Positions 1-8,338 of a stretch of DNA of 35,601 nt are shown here, piece by piece. The notes under the pieces are model-generated. The model saw only the letters and a program-made list of their open reading frames with translations, was not told the DNA's origin and did not search any database. This stretch comes from Candidatus Poseidoniales archaeon (lineage in GTDB: Archaea; Thermoplasmatota; Poseidoniia; Poseidoniales; Thalassarchaeaceae). Position 1 is the first letter of the stretch. Each line of letters opens with the position of its first letter. Position numbers and translations under genes: made by a program. Location: assembly GCA_012959435.1 (NCBI GenBank), contig DUDF01000032.1, positions 1 through 35,601 on the forward strand. The letters are read 5' to 3'.

Positions 1-212
<212 letters not shown>

Positions 213-230
213 ATTGCTTACTTCAGCAAC

Positions 231-1238
231 TCATGATTGAGGGTATGTGCCGCCAACTTGGGAATAACCCTCAGGGATTTCAGCCCCGTAGTCAACTACT
301 ACACCTTCTAATTTGACGCCGGCACCAATTTTCGCACCTTCACCAATCAAACATTCAACAACTGAGGCGTTATCACCGATGAAAACATCCTTCATCAAAG
401 CAGACCTTACCACATCAGCACCAGGGGAAATCGTTGAACCGTGACCTATTGCGCTACTCAGTGGCCCAGCCCCATCAAACACACCATCACCTATCCAAGA
501 GGTGTCGGCAAAACCACCACGCCCGCCACTAGACCAGCGACCACCATCAAGGCAAATTTGTACACCATCCAACCAAGAAGGTGGAGTTCCAGCATCAACG
601 AAGTGGCCCTCAAAGCCAAATCCGTTCAACACGCCTTCGGATGCAATCTCGGTGTAAACATCTCTCTCCATACTATGCGCACCATCTGGCATTCGCTCAA
701 AAATCGCTGGCTCAAGAATGTAGCAACCAGCGTTAATCATGTTACTGACTGCATCTTCTAATGCGGGCTTTTCTTGAAACTGGTAGATCTTTCCATCCTC
801 ACGAATGTCACAGACTCCAAACCGAGTGGGGTCCTCAACCTCCCACAAAGAAATGGTGGCTAAACCACCCTGAGAATGGTGGAAATTGAGCATTTCTTCA
901 ACCGGCACACTAGAGAGTAGGTCGCCATTCATCACGCAAAATGTCTCATCGCGAAGGTGGCTTCTGCAATTAGCAATCGCACCACCAGTGCCAAGTGGTT
1001 CAGTCTCTTCAACGATTGTGACTTTGTATGGTAATTCAACAGTGGAAAAATGCTCTCTCATCTCATCAATTTTGTATCCTGCTGCCAAAATGACTTCATC
1101 AACTAATGTTTCAGGCAATGCTTCAACCACTCTTTCAAGCAGAGTTTTGTCAAGCATCGGTAACAATGGCTTAGCAACATGGTTGGTCCATGGGCGAAGT
1201 CTAGTGCCAAATCCTCCGGCCAATACGATGACTTGCAT
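231..1238 (-). CDS. Sugar-phosphate nucleotidyltransferase (NDP-sugar pyrophosphorylase)
   Basis: This enzyme activates a sugar-1-phosphate with an NTP, giving an NDP-sugar for glycan or glycolipid synthesis in the cytoplasm. The protein opens with MQVIVLAGGFGTRLRPWT followed by KPLLPM, the nucleotide-binding GGxGTRLxPLT...KPxxPv signature, and has the MNGDLL metal-binding Asp about residue 105. The last ~80 residues (IGHGSTISPGADV, VFIGDNASV, LIGEGAKIGAGV) are hexapeptide repeats of a short left-handed beta helix. The family includes mannose-1-phosphate guanylyltransferase and glucose-1-phosphate thymidylyltransferase; the substrate cannot be told from sequence. I chose the ATG at 1238 because the motif normally starts right at the N-terminus and GGGAG lies 4 bases upstream; an in-frame ATG at 1253 adds five residues. 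It is divergent from sucC. Confidence 0.85.
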   Translation of the reverse strand: MQVIVLAGGFGTRLRPWTNHVAKPLLPMLDKTLLERVVEALPETLVDEVILAAGYKIDEMREHFSTVELPYKVTIVEETEPLGTGGAIANCRSHLRDETFCVMNGDLLSSVPVEEMLNFHHSQGGLATISLWEVEDPTRFGVCDIREDGKIYQFQEKPALEDAVSNMINAGCYILEPAIFERMPDGAHSMERDVYTEIASEGVLNGFGFEGHFVDAGTPPSWLDGVQICLDGGRWSSGGRGGFADTSWIGDGVFDGAGPLSSAIGHGSTISPGADVVRSALMKDVFIGDNASVVECLIGEGAKIGAGVKLEGVVVDYGAEIPEGYSQVGGTYPQS

Positions 1239-1375
1239 GATGCTCCCTATCATCGCCGGTTAAACACCCTCACTTCAAGGGATTCCTCTCGGGATAGTGT
1301 CTTAGCACAACTTAGGCACGCGAGCAAGTATTCAAAGACGGGCTTTAGGTCGACCGACTTGTAGGGGGAGATTGA

Positions 1376-2584
1376 GTGAACATTCACGAATACCAAGGAA
1401 AGGGTCTGTTCCGAGATGCTGGGCTTCCGGTAGTTGCCGGAGTTCATTGTACGACTGTAGAACAAGCACTCTCTGCTTACGATGATTTGGCTAGCAAAAT
1501 TGTTGCTGTAAAGAGCCAAATTCACGCTGGTGGTCGTGGAAAAGGGGTTCTCTACAACCCCGAAACCGGTGCCGAAGTGATGCAAGGTGGAGTCAAGATT
1601 GCTTTCAATCGAGATGATGTTGAAACCTATGCAACAAACTTACTTGGCAACAAATTGGTGACTAAACAAACCGGGGAAGCGGGAAAAATCGTCAACAATC
1701 TTTACATTGAATCTGGTTGTGCTATTGCGCACGAGTATTATCTTGCAATTTTGGTTGATAGAGAGGAAAAAATGCCACTCATCATGGCTTCAACTGAAGG
1801 TGGGATGGATATTGAAGAAGTAGCAGAGTCAACTCCTGAGGCAATTCACAAGATTCACGTTGACATCAATGCTGGAGTGACTGATGCACAAGCTAGTGGA
1901 TTAGCGACTGCACTTGGCCTAGATGGTGCGGCGAGCGATTCGTTTGTCACAATGCTTCAAGGATTATTCACATTATTTGTTGAGAAAGATTGTGCCATGG
2001 TCGAAATCAACCCACTCGTACGCACAAAAGATGACGAGATGGTATTACTTGATGCAAAAGTCAGTTTTGATGAAAACGCACTATTCCGCCACCCCGATAT
2101 CGTTGAACTACGTGACCTTTCAGAAGAAGAAGGCACTGAGATTCGCGCTAAAGAAGCAGGTTTGTCTTATGTCAAACTCGATGGGAACATCGGCTGCTTA
2201 GTCAATGGAGCAGGGCTAGCAATGGCAACAATGGATGTCATCAAATTGTATGGCGGAGAGCCTGCAAATTTCTTGGATGTTGGCGGCGGTGCTGATGAGC
2301 AACAAGTTGAGACCGCTTTCAGTATCATTATGGAAGACCCGAACGTAAAGGGGATTCTAGTCAACATCTTTGGTGGAATCATGCGCTGTGACATCATCGC
2401 AAGAGGAGTCATTGCCGCAACTGAAGCACTCGGACTAGAAGACCCACTAGTCGTAAGATTAGTGGGGACAAATTTTGAGGAAGGAAGAGCTATTTTAGCA
2501 GCCAGCGATCTCAACATTCACACTGCTGAAACGCTGGCCGAAGGCGCTGAAAAAATTGTTTCACTCATTGGAGGTGGTCAATAA
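1376..2584 (+). CDS. sucC: Succinyl-CoA ligase (ADP/GDP-forming), beta subunit
   Basis: The beta subunit of succinyl-CoA synthetase binds the nucleotide through an ATP-grasp fold and, with SucD, performs the substrate-level phosphorylation step of the TCA cycle. The 402 residues match the usual bacterial length (about 390). Visible signatures are the N-terminal [33 protein letters not shown] in the ATP-grasp domain, MVEINPLV, and the CoA-ligase domain [18 protein letters not shown] with FLDVGGGA and [13 protein letters not shown]. The start is GTG, supported by a strong GGGGGAG at 1364-1370 five bases upstream. Its stop overlaps the sucD start by one base (TAATG), so the two are translationally coupled in one operon. 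Confidence 0.97.
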   Translation: MNIHEYQGKGLFRDAGLPVVAGVHCTTVEQALSAYDDLASKIVAVKSQIHAGGRGKGVLYNPETGAEVMQGGVKIAFNRDDVETYATNLLGNKLVTKQTGEAGKIVNNLYIESGCAIAHEYYLAILVDREEKMPLIMASTEGGMDIEEVAESTPEAIHKIHVDINAGVTDAQASGLATALGLDGAASDSFVTMLQGLFTLFVEKDCAMVEINPLVRTKDDEMVLLDAKVSFDENALFRHPDIVELRDLSEEEGTEIRAKEAGLSYVKLDGNIGCLVNGAGLAMATMDVIKLYGGEPANFLDVGGGADEQQVETAFSIIMEDPNVKGILVNIFGGIMRCDIIARGVIAATEALGLEDPLVVRLVGTNFEEGRAILAASDLNIHTAETLAEGAEKIVSLIGGGQ

Positions 2585-3507
2585 TGGCAATCTGGATTGA
2601 AGAAGATGCAAAAATCTTGGTTCAGGGAATCACAGGAAAACAAGGCACATTCCACGCCACCAAGTCAGCAGAATTTGGTGCTAATGTAGTCGGCGGAGTA
2701 ACGCCAGGAAAGGGTGGTCAAACCGCCGACCTAGGAATCATTCAAGTTCCAGTTTGGAACACAATGACAGAAGCAATTACTGAAACAGATGCTGACGCCA
2801 GCGTAATTTATGTCCCACCAAGATTCGCTGGCGCTGCAATCATTGAAGCCGCTGACGCTTTCAAATCAGTCAAAGGAAGTGGCGTCATTGTCTGCATCAC
2901 TGAAGGTATTCCCACTCTTGATATGGTCAAGGCAACCGCTCACGTGAGAGGAATTGAGGGAGTAAGACTCATCGGGCCAAACTGTCCTGGAATTATCACA
3001 CCAAGTGAAACCGGCGGGGCGAAAATAGGCATTATGCCAGGCTCAATTCACGCCAAGGGGAGAATCGGAGTTGTCTCCAAATCAGGCACCCTCACCTACG
3101 AAGCTGTGGCTCAAACCATGAGTATTAACGAAGGACAGTCTACCTGTGTGGGCATTGGTGGAGACCCAGTAAACGGCACAGGTTTCATTGATTGTTTATC
3201 GGCTTTTGAGGCTGATGAACAGACTGTCGCTGTTGTAATGATCGGTGAAATTGGTGGGACTGCTGAGGAAGAGGCTGCGGCTTGGGTTGCTGAAAACATG
3301 AGCAAGCCAGTTGTTGGATTTGTTGCAGGAATGACAGCACCACCGGGTAAGCGCATGGGGCATGCAGGGGCTATCATCAGTGGTGGCAAAGGTACTGCAT
3401 CTGAGAAAGTAACGGCAATGGAAGCGGCTGGAATCCGTTGTGCTAATGACCCATCTGAAATAGGTGTAGTTCTGCTGAAAGCGCTGCAAGATGCTGGACT
3501 GCGTTAA
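2584..3507 (+). CDS. sucD: Succinyl-CoA ligase, alpha subunit
   Basis: The alpha subunit carries the CoA-binding Rossmann domain and the histidine that is transiently phosphorylated during succinyl-CoA cleavage. Seen in sequence: [14 protein letters not shown] (CoA binding) near the start, [10 protein letters not shown] and [13 protein letters not shown] in the middle, and [12 protein letters not shown] with the phospho-His at residue 260. Length 307 is slightly longer than the usual ~290. It begins on the last base of the sucC stop codon. An imperfect 11-bp stem-loop lies 24 bases beyond its TAA. Confidence 0.97.
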   Translation: MAIWIEEDAKILVQGITGKQGTFHATKSAEFGANVVGGVTPGKGGQTADLGIIQVPVWNTMTEAITETDADASVIYVPPRFAGAAIIEAADAFKSVKGSGVIVCITEGIPTLDMVKATAHVRGIEGVRLIGPNCPGIITPSETGGAKIGIMPGSIHAKGRIGVVSKSGTLTYEAVAQTMSINEGQSTCVGIGGDPVNGTGFIDCLSAFEADEQTVAVVMIGEIGGTAEEEAAAWVAENMSKPVVGFVAGMTAPPGKRMGHAGAIISGGKGTASEKVTAMEAAGIRCANDPSEIGVVLLKALQDAGLR

Positions 3508-3531
3508 TCTGCATAGAAGAAGAACATGTTC

Positions 3532-3555
3532 GCTGCTCGTTTCAAAACAAGCAGC
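3532..3555 (+). repeat. Imperfect inverted repeat between sucD and the LysE-type gene
   Basis: Arms 3532-3542 (GCTGCTCGTTT) and 3545-3555 (AAACAAGCAGC) pair over 11 positions with one mismatch and a 2-base centre, so a stem-loop would form in RNA from either strand. It lies after the sucD stop and 37 bases before the next start. No T-run follows, so a transcription-termination role is not clear; an mRNA-stabilising hairpin or coincidence are alternatives. Confidence 0.4.
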
Positions 3556-3592
3556 CGATGTCAAGGAACCAAACCACTGAGGATAGATGGCA

Positions 3593-4234
3593 ATGACAGT
3601 TGATGTAACCAATCTGATTCCTGTCGCATTCGTCTTGGCTGGCGGAGCGATATCTCCCGGACCAAGCCTTGCAGTCGTGATTCGTAACACCATTGCTGGT
3701 GGCCGGTCTAGAGGTATTGCATGTTCTATCGGTCATGGGCTTGGGTTAGGAATTTACGTATTCTTAGCCATTAGCGGAATCGCATTTTTGAAATCAGGTG
3801 GAGGTTCTTTTTCTACAATCCTAGAATTAGCGGGAGCCGCCTTCTTAATTTGGGTCGCAATATCCATGCTCCGTGCGAGTGGGGCAGATGGAAAAAAAGT
3901 AAACACAAGTGATGGAGATAAACTACACGGCAATGGAAAGCGTCAAGGTTTTGTCGAGGGATTCCTTATCGCCATCTTTAATCCAAAGATTTTTGTCTTT
4001 TTGACTGCTATTTTCAGTCAATTTATTGCCGCAGGAATGCCGCTATCAGATCGGTTAATCATCACTTGTCTAGCATTAGTAATTGACACGACATGGTACA
4101 TCATTGTCGCCAGTGTACTATCAGGAACACCCCTCCTTGAAGCCCTAAAGCAAAGAGCAAGACTAATCGATATCGTAGTCGCAATTATTTTGCTTGGGCT
4201 GGCAATAACCATCTTTGCCAAATATTTAGTGTGA
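3593..4234 (+). CDS. LysE/RhtB-family amino-acid exporter
   Basis: A small polytopic membrane protein of about 213 residues with roughly six hydrophobic segments. The N-terminal FVLAGGAISPGPSLAVVIRN followed by GRSRGIACSIGHGLGLGIY is the LysE translocator signature (PGP motif and GxxxG helix), and NPKIFVFLTAIFSQF is the conserved mid-protein NPK motif. Family members export amino acids or derivatives; the substrate here cannot be predicted. GAGGA at 3579-3583 is 9 bases before the ATG at 3593 and only 3 bases before an in-frame ATG at 3587, so I favour 3593. It is probably transcribed separately from sucCD, from which it is 80 bases away. Confidence 0.85.
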   Translation: MTVDVTNLIPVAFVLAGGAISPGPSLAVVIRNTIAGGRSRGIACSIGHGLGLGIYVFLAISGIAFLKSGGGSFSTILELAGAAFLIWVAISMLRASGADGKKVNTSDGDKLHGNGKRQGFVEGFLIAIFNPKIFVFLTAIFSQFIAAGMPLSDRLIITCLALVIDTTWYIIVASVLSGTPLLEALKQRARLIDIVVAIILLGLAITIFAKYLV

Positions 4235-4242
4235 ATTGAAAG

Positions 4243-4258
4243 TCACAATTGGGTGTGA
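4243..4258 (+). repeat. Short stem-loop between convergent genes
   Basis: TCACA (4243-4247) and TGTGA (4254-4258) form a 5-bp stem with a 6-base loop, extendable by a G-U and an A-U pair in RNA. It sits in the 50-base gap between the convergent LysE-type and zinc-ribbon genes, where a transcription end would be expected. The stem is short and there is no long T-run, so this is tentative. Confidence 0.25.
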
Positions 4259-4284
4259 TTGCCCCATAAGAAAAATTTGGGTAA

Positions 4285-5646
4285 TCAACGTGGCGGTCCG
4301 CGTTTTTTCGGACCTCTAGGAGGGCCACCACGCTTTGGTGGGCCACCGCCGCCTTTTGGAGGACCGCCTCTGCTAGGAGGGCCGCCACCTGAACCACCAG
4401 GTCCACGACTTGGAGGGCCACCTCTGCTAGGAGGGCCACCGCCAGAACCACCAGGACCACGACTTGGAGGGCCACCTCTGCTAGGAGGGCCACCGTCAGA
4501 GCCACCAGGACCACCGGGGCCACGACTTGGGCCACCTCTGCTAGGAGGGCCATCGCCAGAACCACCAGGACCACCGGGGCCACGACTTGGGCCACCTCTG
4601 CTAGGAGGGCCACCTCTGCTAGGACCGCCTGGGCCACCGCGACTCGGACCTCTTGGAGGGCCACCAGAACTAGGTGGTCCGCCACCTGGACCATCATCAT
4701 CTTCGTCATCATCTTCGAACATTGCTCCGCAATTCGGGCAAGCAGGGTCTGATTCCATTACCGGATAATGACCACAAGCCTCGCAAGCGAATTTTTCTTC
4801 TTCGTCCTCAATCTCTTCTTCTTCTTCTGGTGCATCGCCCCATACATGGGATACTTCGCCTTCGGTAGAAGAAAATAATACCACAGACACTGAGAGTTCA
4901 AGCCCTTTGAGCGCAACCTCAGTTTGGATTGCATGTGAAAATGCGTTGGAAAGGTCTGAAGGAGTATCTAGGACTCTACCATCATCAATGTAAGTAACAT
5001 TGACTCTAACCATATCATCCTCCAAGGAGATTTGAGGCGATTCAACTGCCACACCTCGCTTTCGTGCTACTCGTCGAACTGCTACCTCAGCCATTCTCCT
5101 CAGGAGACCAACTGAAGGGCCATCCTTTGGATCTGGGGGTGAATCTCCCAGTGCATCTTCTAGAAAACGAGCAGCTCCTGATTCAACTGAGTCTTCACGG
5201 CGAAGGTGGGATGGTAATTCAGAATTAACTTGAGAAAGAACATCTGTAGCAGTCTGATGGTTCATCGTAAGCCATTCGTTACGAGCTTCAGACTTATTTT
5301 CCTTTTCAGCAACAACCATTCTGTCAACGACTTGGTTAGTTCCAGACATCGCACCATCAAAAGCATCGGATATGTTGACTGATTCATCTGCAGTTGGAGC
5401 AGGGCCCGTAGCCTCAGCGGTTTGACCTGTTTTCATTTGGAATGCAAGACGATTAAGAGTATCAACATCCATCGCTTGGGGTGCGGGTTGAGCACCAGCT
5501 TCATCCTGATTAGCAGACTGAACTGCTTGAGGAGTAACAACTCCGAAAGAACGCCCACCTGCATTTGACAAATCTTGCCTTGCACCACACTCTGGGCAGA
5601 AAATTGAGTCGTCTGGAATCTCATCGGAACATGATTGGCAATCCAT
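4285..5646 (-). CDS. Double zinc-ribbon protein with acidic hinge and Gly/Pro/Ser/Arg-rich repeat tail
   Basis: I do not recognise a named family for the full 453-residue protein. Residues 1-24 form a zinc ribbon (CQSC...CPEC). The middle (about 60-265) looks globular with charged helices. About 280-315 are a second zinc ribbon (CEAC...CPNC) flanked by two strongly acidic stretches (EEEEEIEDEEE and EDDDEDDD). From about 320 to the end the chain is almost only G, P, S, R in units such as GGPPSRGGPSRGP, ending in a basic RGPKKRGPPR. There is no signal peptide or membrane segment, so it is probably cytoplasmic. The tail resembles RGG/SRG RNA-binding or phase-separating tails (inference). The DNA of the tail is a tandem repeat (separate entry). 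Strong GGGGGG-rich ribosome binding site precedes the ATG. Confidence 0.75.
   Translation of the reverse strand: MDCQSCSDEIPDDSIFCPECGARQDLSNAGGRSFGVVTPQAVQSANQDEAGAQPAPQAMDVDTLNRLAFQMKTGQTAEATGPAPTADESVNISDAFDGAMSGTNQVVDRMVVAEKENKSEARNEWLTMNHQTATDVLSQVNSELPSHLRREDSVESGAARFLEDALGDSPPDPKDGPSVGLLRRMAEVAVRRVARKRGVAVESPQISLEDDMVRVNVTYIDDGRVLDTPSDLSNAFSHAIQTEVALKGLELSVSVVLFSSTEGEVSHVWGDAPEEEEEIEDEEEKFACEACGHYPVMESDPACPNCGAMFEDDDEDDDGPGGGPPSSGGPPRGPSRGGPGGPSRGGPPSRGGPSRGPGGPGGSGDGPPSRGGPSRGPGGPGGSDGGPPSRGGPPSRGPGGSGGGPPSRGGPPSRGPGGSGGGPPSRGGPPKGGGGPPKRGGPPRGPKKRGPPR
4368..4633 (-). repeat. In-frame minisatellite (54/60-bp units) coding the G/P/S/R tail
   Basis: The string CTCTGCTAGGAGG (plus strand) or its CTCTGCTAGGA core recurs at 4368, 4422, 4476, 4536, 4596 and 4614, spaced 54, 54, 60, 60 and 18 bases. 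All spacings are multiples of three (and six), so unit gain or loss keeps the reading frame of the minus-strand zinc-ribbon gene. Each unit adds 18 or 20 residues of GGP/PSRG sequence; the two longer units contain an extra GPGG-type step. Confidence 0.9.
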
Positions 5647-5662
5647 GGCTTAACCCCCCTTA

Positions 5663-5677
5663 CAACCCTACGGGTTG
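5663..5677 (-). promoter_or_regulatory. Short hairpin in the leader of the zinc-ribbon gene
   Basis: CAACCC (5663-5668), a 3-base spacer and GGGTTG (5672-5677) form a 6-bp stem 16 bases upstream of the zinc-ribbon start, immediately 5' of its G-rich ribosome binding site. A translational role is possible, but a 6-bp stem is not significant on its own. Confidence 0.3.
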
Positions 5678-5688
5678 GCCCTCTCAGT

Positions 5689-5730
5689 AAAAACCGTTGC
5701 CGCGTATGAGTTTGATTACAGACGGTTTTT
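5689..5730. repeat. 9-bp inverted repeat in the largest intergenic gap
   Basis: AAAAACCGT (5689-5697) and ACGGTTTTT (5722-5730) are perfect reverse complements separated by 24 bases. They lie 43-84 bases upstream of the zinc-ribbon gene, in the position of an archaeal promoter/operator. The rest of the 5647-5853 gap is AT-rich with no further gene seen. Confidence 0.4.
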
Positions 5731-5853
5731 CGGAGTAAAAAGAACCACCAAAACCAATATATTAAGACAATATTAACAGGTTCTCATTACTTTACCAATG
5801 TACTGTTCTAGTAAATATTGAATATGGTCGAATGATAGAACAAGTTGAAGATA

Positions 5854-6867
5854 TTAGGCGTCTCTATTAGCCTGTAAAAGTTTCATACTCTTCCTTCGTG
5901 AGAACATTGCCCATAGGGTCTTATTCTTCAACTGTTTTATTTCAGGACGTAATACCTTAACCCGATTCCCCCCATCTAATACATTTTGTGAGCCTAATAG
6001 TGTCAGGGTTCTCTGGCCAATAAGAACTGGCAACATACAAGCGGCTCGAAGTCTAAATTGACGCCTTGGTAACAACCCAATATATTCAACCGCTGCATCC
6101 AAATGTGACCAGGCTAAATCAAGATAAATGTCAAAAAGTGGTCGGAATTTATCCATGTTTTGTGAGTCCTGTAAATCACTGGGACTTAGGTCAAATCTTG
6201 CCATCGAATCTATTGGGATATAGCACCTGCCCAAAGCCAAATCTGCGGGGATATCTCGTAAAATATTGATCAGTTGTAATGCCTTTCCAAAACGCACTCC
6301 TTGCTCAAACATGAGTTTCTCCGTTTCTTCATCGGCATTGATACAATGAGCCAACGACATGTGTGTCCAAAATTCACCTACACAACCAGCCACTCGGTAA
6401 GTATAATCATCAAGTTCTTTATCATTAGATAGAGGAGTTATCGTGCCTTTTTCGACATTCCCAAAACGTTGTAAATCAAGAGTTTGGCCACTAACAATTG
6501 TATCCAAACACTGCCTGATTCTTTTCTGGTCAGCGGCTGAATATCGCTCTAAAGAATCAACTACTTCACTAACTTTTTCTAATAATTTAGCCTCATCGGA
6601 ATTAGTCTGAAGTTGGGCCAATTCACCCAAGTTTGGTGGTTCATCACGGTTACCTTGAGCATGTTCATTGTATTCTTTAATATTGTCAATTAATTGATTG
6701 GTATTTCCACTCGCAGAATCTGCAATTGTATCTGCCAATCTCGCCAGCAAATAGAGCAATCCAATTTGGCCGCGAATCTTTGTTGGCAATACCTTCAAAG
6801 TTAGATAGAAGGAACGTGAGGTCTGCTCAAGTAGAGAGTCAATATCTGGGCTGATTAATTTAGCCAT
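5854..6867 (-). CDS. Squalene/phytoene synthase family protein (DTIAD type)
   Basis: Head-to-head prenyl transferase fold, 337 residues, full length. It probably joins two C15 or C20 prenyl diphosphates. The first Asp motif region reads SRSFYLTLKVLP...LLYLLARLADTIADS (about residues 17-52) and the second NILRDIPADLALGRCYIP (about 200-217), where the DxxxD binds Mg-diphosphate. The first motif DTIAD lacks the double Asp of the partner gene's ADDIAD and resembles DTIxDS-type bacterial enzymes; product (squalene, phytoene or other) is not decidable from sequence. It is transcribed away from the second synthase at 6998, with a 130-base divergent intergenic region. The ATG at 6867 is preceded by GGAGG. 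Confidence 0.85.
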   Translation of the reverse strand: MAKLISPDIDSLLEQTSRSFYLTLKVLPTKIRGQIGLLYLLARLADTIADSASGNTNQLIDNIKEYNEHAQGNRDEPPNLGELAQLQTNSDEAKLLEKVSEVVDSLERYSAADQKRIRQCLDTIVSGQTLDLQRFGNVEKGTITPLSNDKELDDYTYRVAGCVGEFWTHMSLAHCINADEETEKLMFEQGVRFGKALQLINILRDIPADLALGRCYIPIDSMARFDLSPSDLQDSQNMDKFRPLFDIYLDLAWSHLDAAVEYIGLLPRRQFRLRAACMLPVLIGQRTLTLLGSQNVLDGGNRVKVLRPEIKQLKNKTLWAMFSRRKSMKLLQANRDA

Positions 6868-6967
6868 GACTCAACCTCCACTTGACCTGTGAGTAACCTG
6901 TTCTTGCTCCGGTATTAATCTCTTTTCAAACGGAGGGACGCTTTGAACCACTCCAATCATTGTGTCC

Positions 6968-6980
6968 GGCCCTTAGGGCC
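6968..6980. promoter_or_regulatory. GC-rich palindrome in the divergent synthase intergenic region
   Basis: GGCCCTTAGGGCC is a perfect 6-bp-arm palindrome around a single T, 17 bases before the phytoene synthase ATG. It shares the CCTTAGG core with the palindromes at 8270 and 16702. It could be a leader hairpin or an operator; function unknown. Confidence 0.35.
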
Positions 6981-6997
6981 GTGGGGTTCATTAAGTG

Positions 6998-8260
6998 ATG
7001 ATAAACACACTCTCAACGAAGCGCATGTCAGGAACAGCGAACATCGGAGATTCGCACATCTTTGATGGTGTCTCTGAAAGTGGTTTGAACTCTAATCAGC
7101 AAGAGCGATTAGAACATATTCGATCCGCTGTTGAAATCTCCCGTGAAGCTGTAAAGGCAGTCAGCATAACAGCAATAGATTTGTTGAAAGATATCCCTGC
7201 TTTCATGACTGGTCTAAATTTTGAAACAGAGTTAGTCAATCCGTTTGCTCACATTGAGGCACCAATTTGGGAAGAAGAAAATGTACCTCAGGAAATGATG
7301 GATGCGGCGTATGCATATTGCGAGTTGCTAACTCGTAAAGAAGCGGGTAACTTCTACCACTCATTCAAGTATCTCCCAGATGAACAACGCAAGGCAATGT
7401 GTGCGTATTACGCATTCTGCCGCCGAGCAGATGACATCGCTGATGGCGATTACGTGGATGTGTTCCCTGGTGGTGAAGGGGCTCAAGACCCAGAAGCAAA
7501 AGAGTATCGTGAAAGCCTTGAGCAGTTGACTGGCGACAAGAGTGTGTTGGACGCACCGACCTATCGTGACAAACTAGCCCAACTATTCTTTTTCCGCAAA
7601 AAGTTGTCCACTGCCTACAATTGCCACGCATCTACAGACCCGATTTTCATGGCGCTAAAAGATACCGTTTCACGATTCAATGTCCCAAGAGAACACCTTG
7701 ATGACTTGATTTCGGGGATGGAAGATGACCTATACACTAACCGTTACCGCACCTTTGATGACTTGTACAAATACTGTTACCGAGTTGCTTCCACTGTTGG
7801 GCTTGTCTGCATTGAGATATACGATTATGATGAGCCTCAGGCAGCAGAATATGCCGAGTCTTGGGGGATTTTCATGCAGATGACAAACATCTTGCGAGAT
7901 GTTTCAGAAGATGCAGGGCGCAATCGTGTTTACTTGCCTTTAGAAGATTTAGAACGGCATGGAATCAAGCCTAGTGAATTATCAGGTGACTTGGCCAATG
8001 ACAAGCGCTGGCATGCCTTCTCATCCGAATTTATTGAGAAAATAGAATCATACCATGAGAGAGCACTCAAATTACTACCACTGCTTAATCGCAAGGCGCG
8101 ATATTCCCCCGCAGCAATGATGGCATTTTACGGTTCTATTTTGAAGAAGATTAAGAAACGAGATGGGAATATCTTCCACGGTCAAATCAAACTTTCAAAA
8201 GTTGAGAAAGTGACTTTGGCAGCAGCCATCTATGCCAAGCAGCGGTTTTTCCGCCTGTAA
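6998..8260 (+). CDS. Phytoene synthase-like enzyme with N-terminal extension
   Basis: Squalene/phytoene synthase family, 420 residues. The catalytic domain starts about residue 110 with FYHSFKYLPDEQRKAMCAYYAFCRRADDIADGD, giving the full first Asp motif DDIAD; YRVASTVGLVCIEIY and NILRDVSEDAGRNRVYLPLED provide the second DxxxD motif. Typical CrtB proteins are about 300 residues, so roughly 100 residues at the N-terminus are extra and not recognised. Phytoene is the entry to C40 carotenoids and, in rhodopsin-bearing archaea, retinal (family knowledge); no desaturase or cyclase is in this window. The start is ATG 6998 or the adjoining GTG 6995; only a weak GGGG lies upstream. Confidence 0.85.
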   Translation: MINTLSTKRMSGTANIGDSHIFDGVSESGLNSNQQERLEHIRSAVEISREAVKAVSITAIDLLKDIPAFMTGLNFETELVNPFAHIEAPIWEEENVPQEMMDAAYAYCELLTRKEAGNFYHSFKYLPDEQRKAMCAYYAFCRRADDIADGDYVDVFPGGEGAQDPEAKEYRESLEQLTGDKSVLDAPTYRDKLAQLFFFRKKLSTAYNCHASTDPIFMALKDTVSRFNVPREHLDDLISGMEDDLYTNRYRTFDDLYKYCYRVASTVGLVCIEIYDYDEPQAAEYAESWGIFMQMTNILRDVSEDAGRNRVYLPLEDLERHGIKPSELSGDLANDKRWHAFSSEFIEKIESYHERALKLLPLLNRKARYSPAAMMAFYGSILKKIKKRDGNIFHGQIKLSKVEKVTLAAAIYAKQRFFRL

Positions 8261-8269
8261 TTGAAAACG

Positions 8270-8286
8270 CCCATCCTAAGGATGGG
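8270..8286. promoter_or_regulatory. 17-base perfect palindrome between phytoene synthase and ABCE1
   Basis: CCCATCCT, one A, then AGGATGGG: 8-bp arms with a single central base. It starts 9 bases after the phytoene synthase stop and ends 52 bases before the ABCE1 ATG. Too tight to be a normal RNA hairpin without opening a few central pairs; could act as a DNA operator or as a transcript-end hairpin. Confidence 0.45.
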
Positions 8287-8338
8287 AACAGCAAGCATGA
8301 AACAATGAATCCAAGCCGAAAAGAATAGGGGTGAACAG

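Noticed and set aside
1348-1355. GGTCGACC palindrome upstream of sucC
   Set aside because: An 8-base palindrome is expected more than a hundred times by chance in 35 kb.
3508-3586. Stem-loop after sucD as a bacterial-type terminator
   Set aside because: No T-run follows and the organism is archaeal; kept only as an inverted repeat.
4259-4768. Plus-strand proline-rich open reading frame opposite the zinc-ribbon gene
   Set aside because: It is the mirror of the GC-rich repeat tail; the minus-strand frame has zinc ribbons, a ribosome binding site and full-length coding character.
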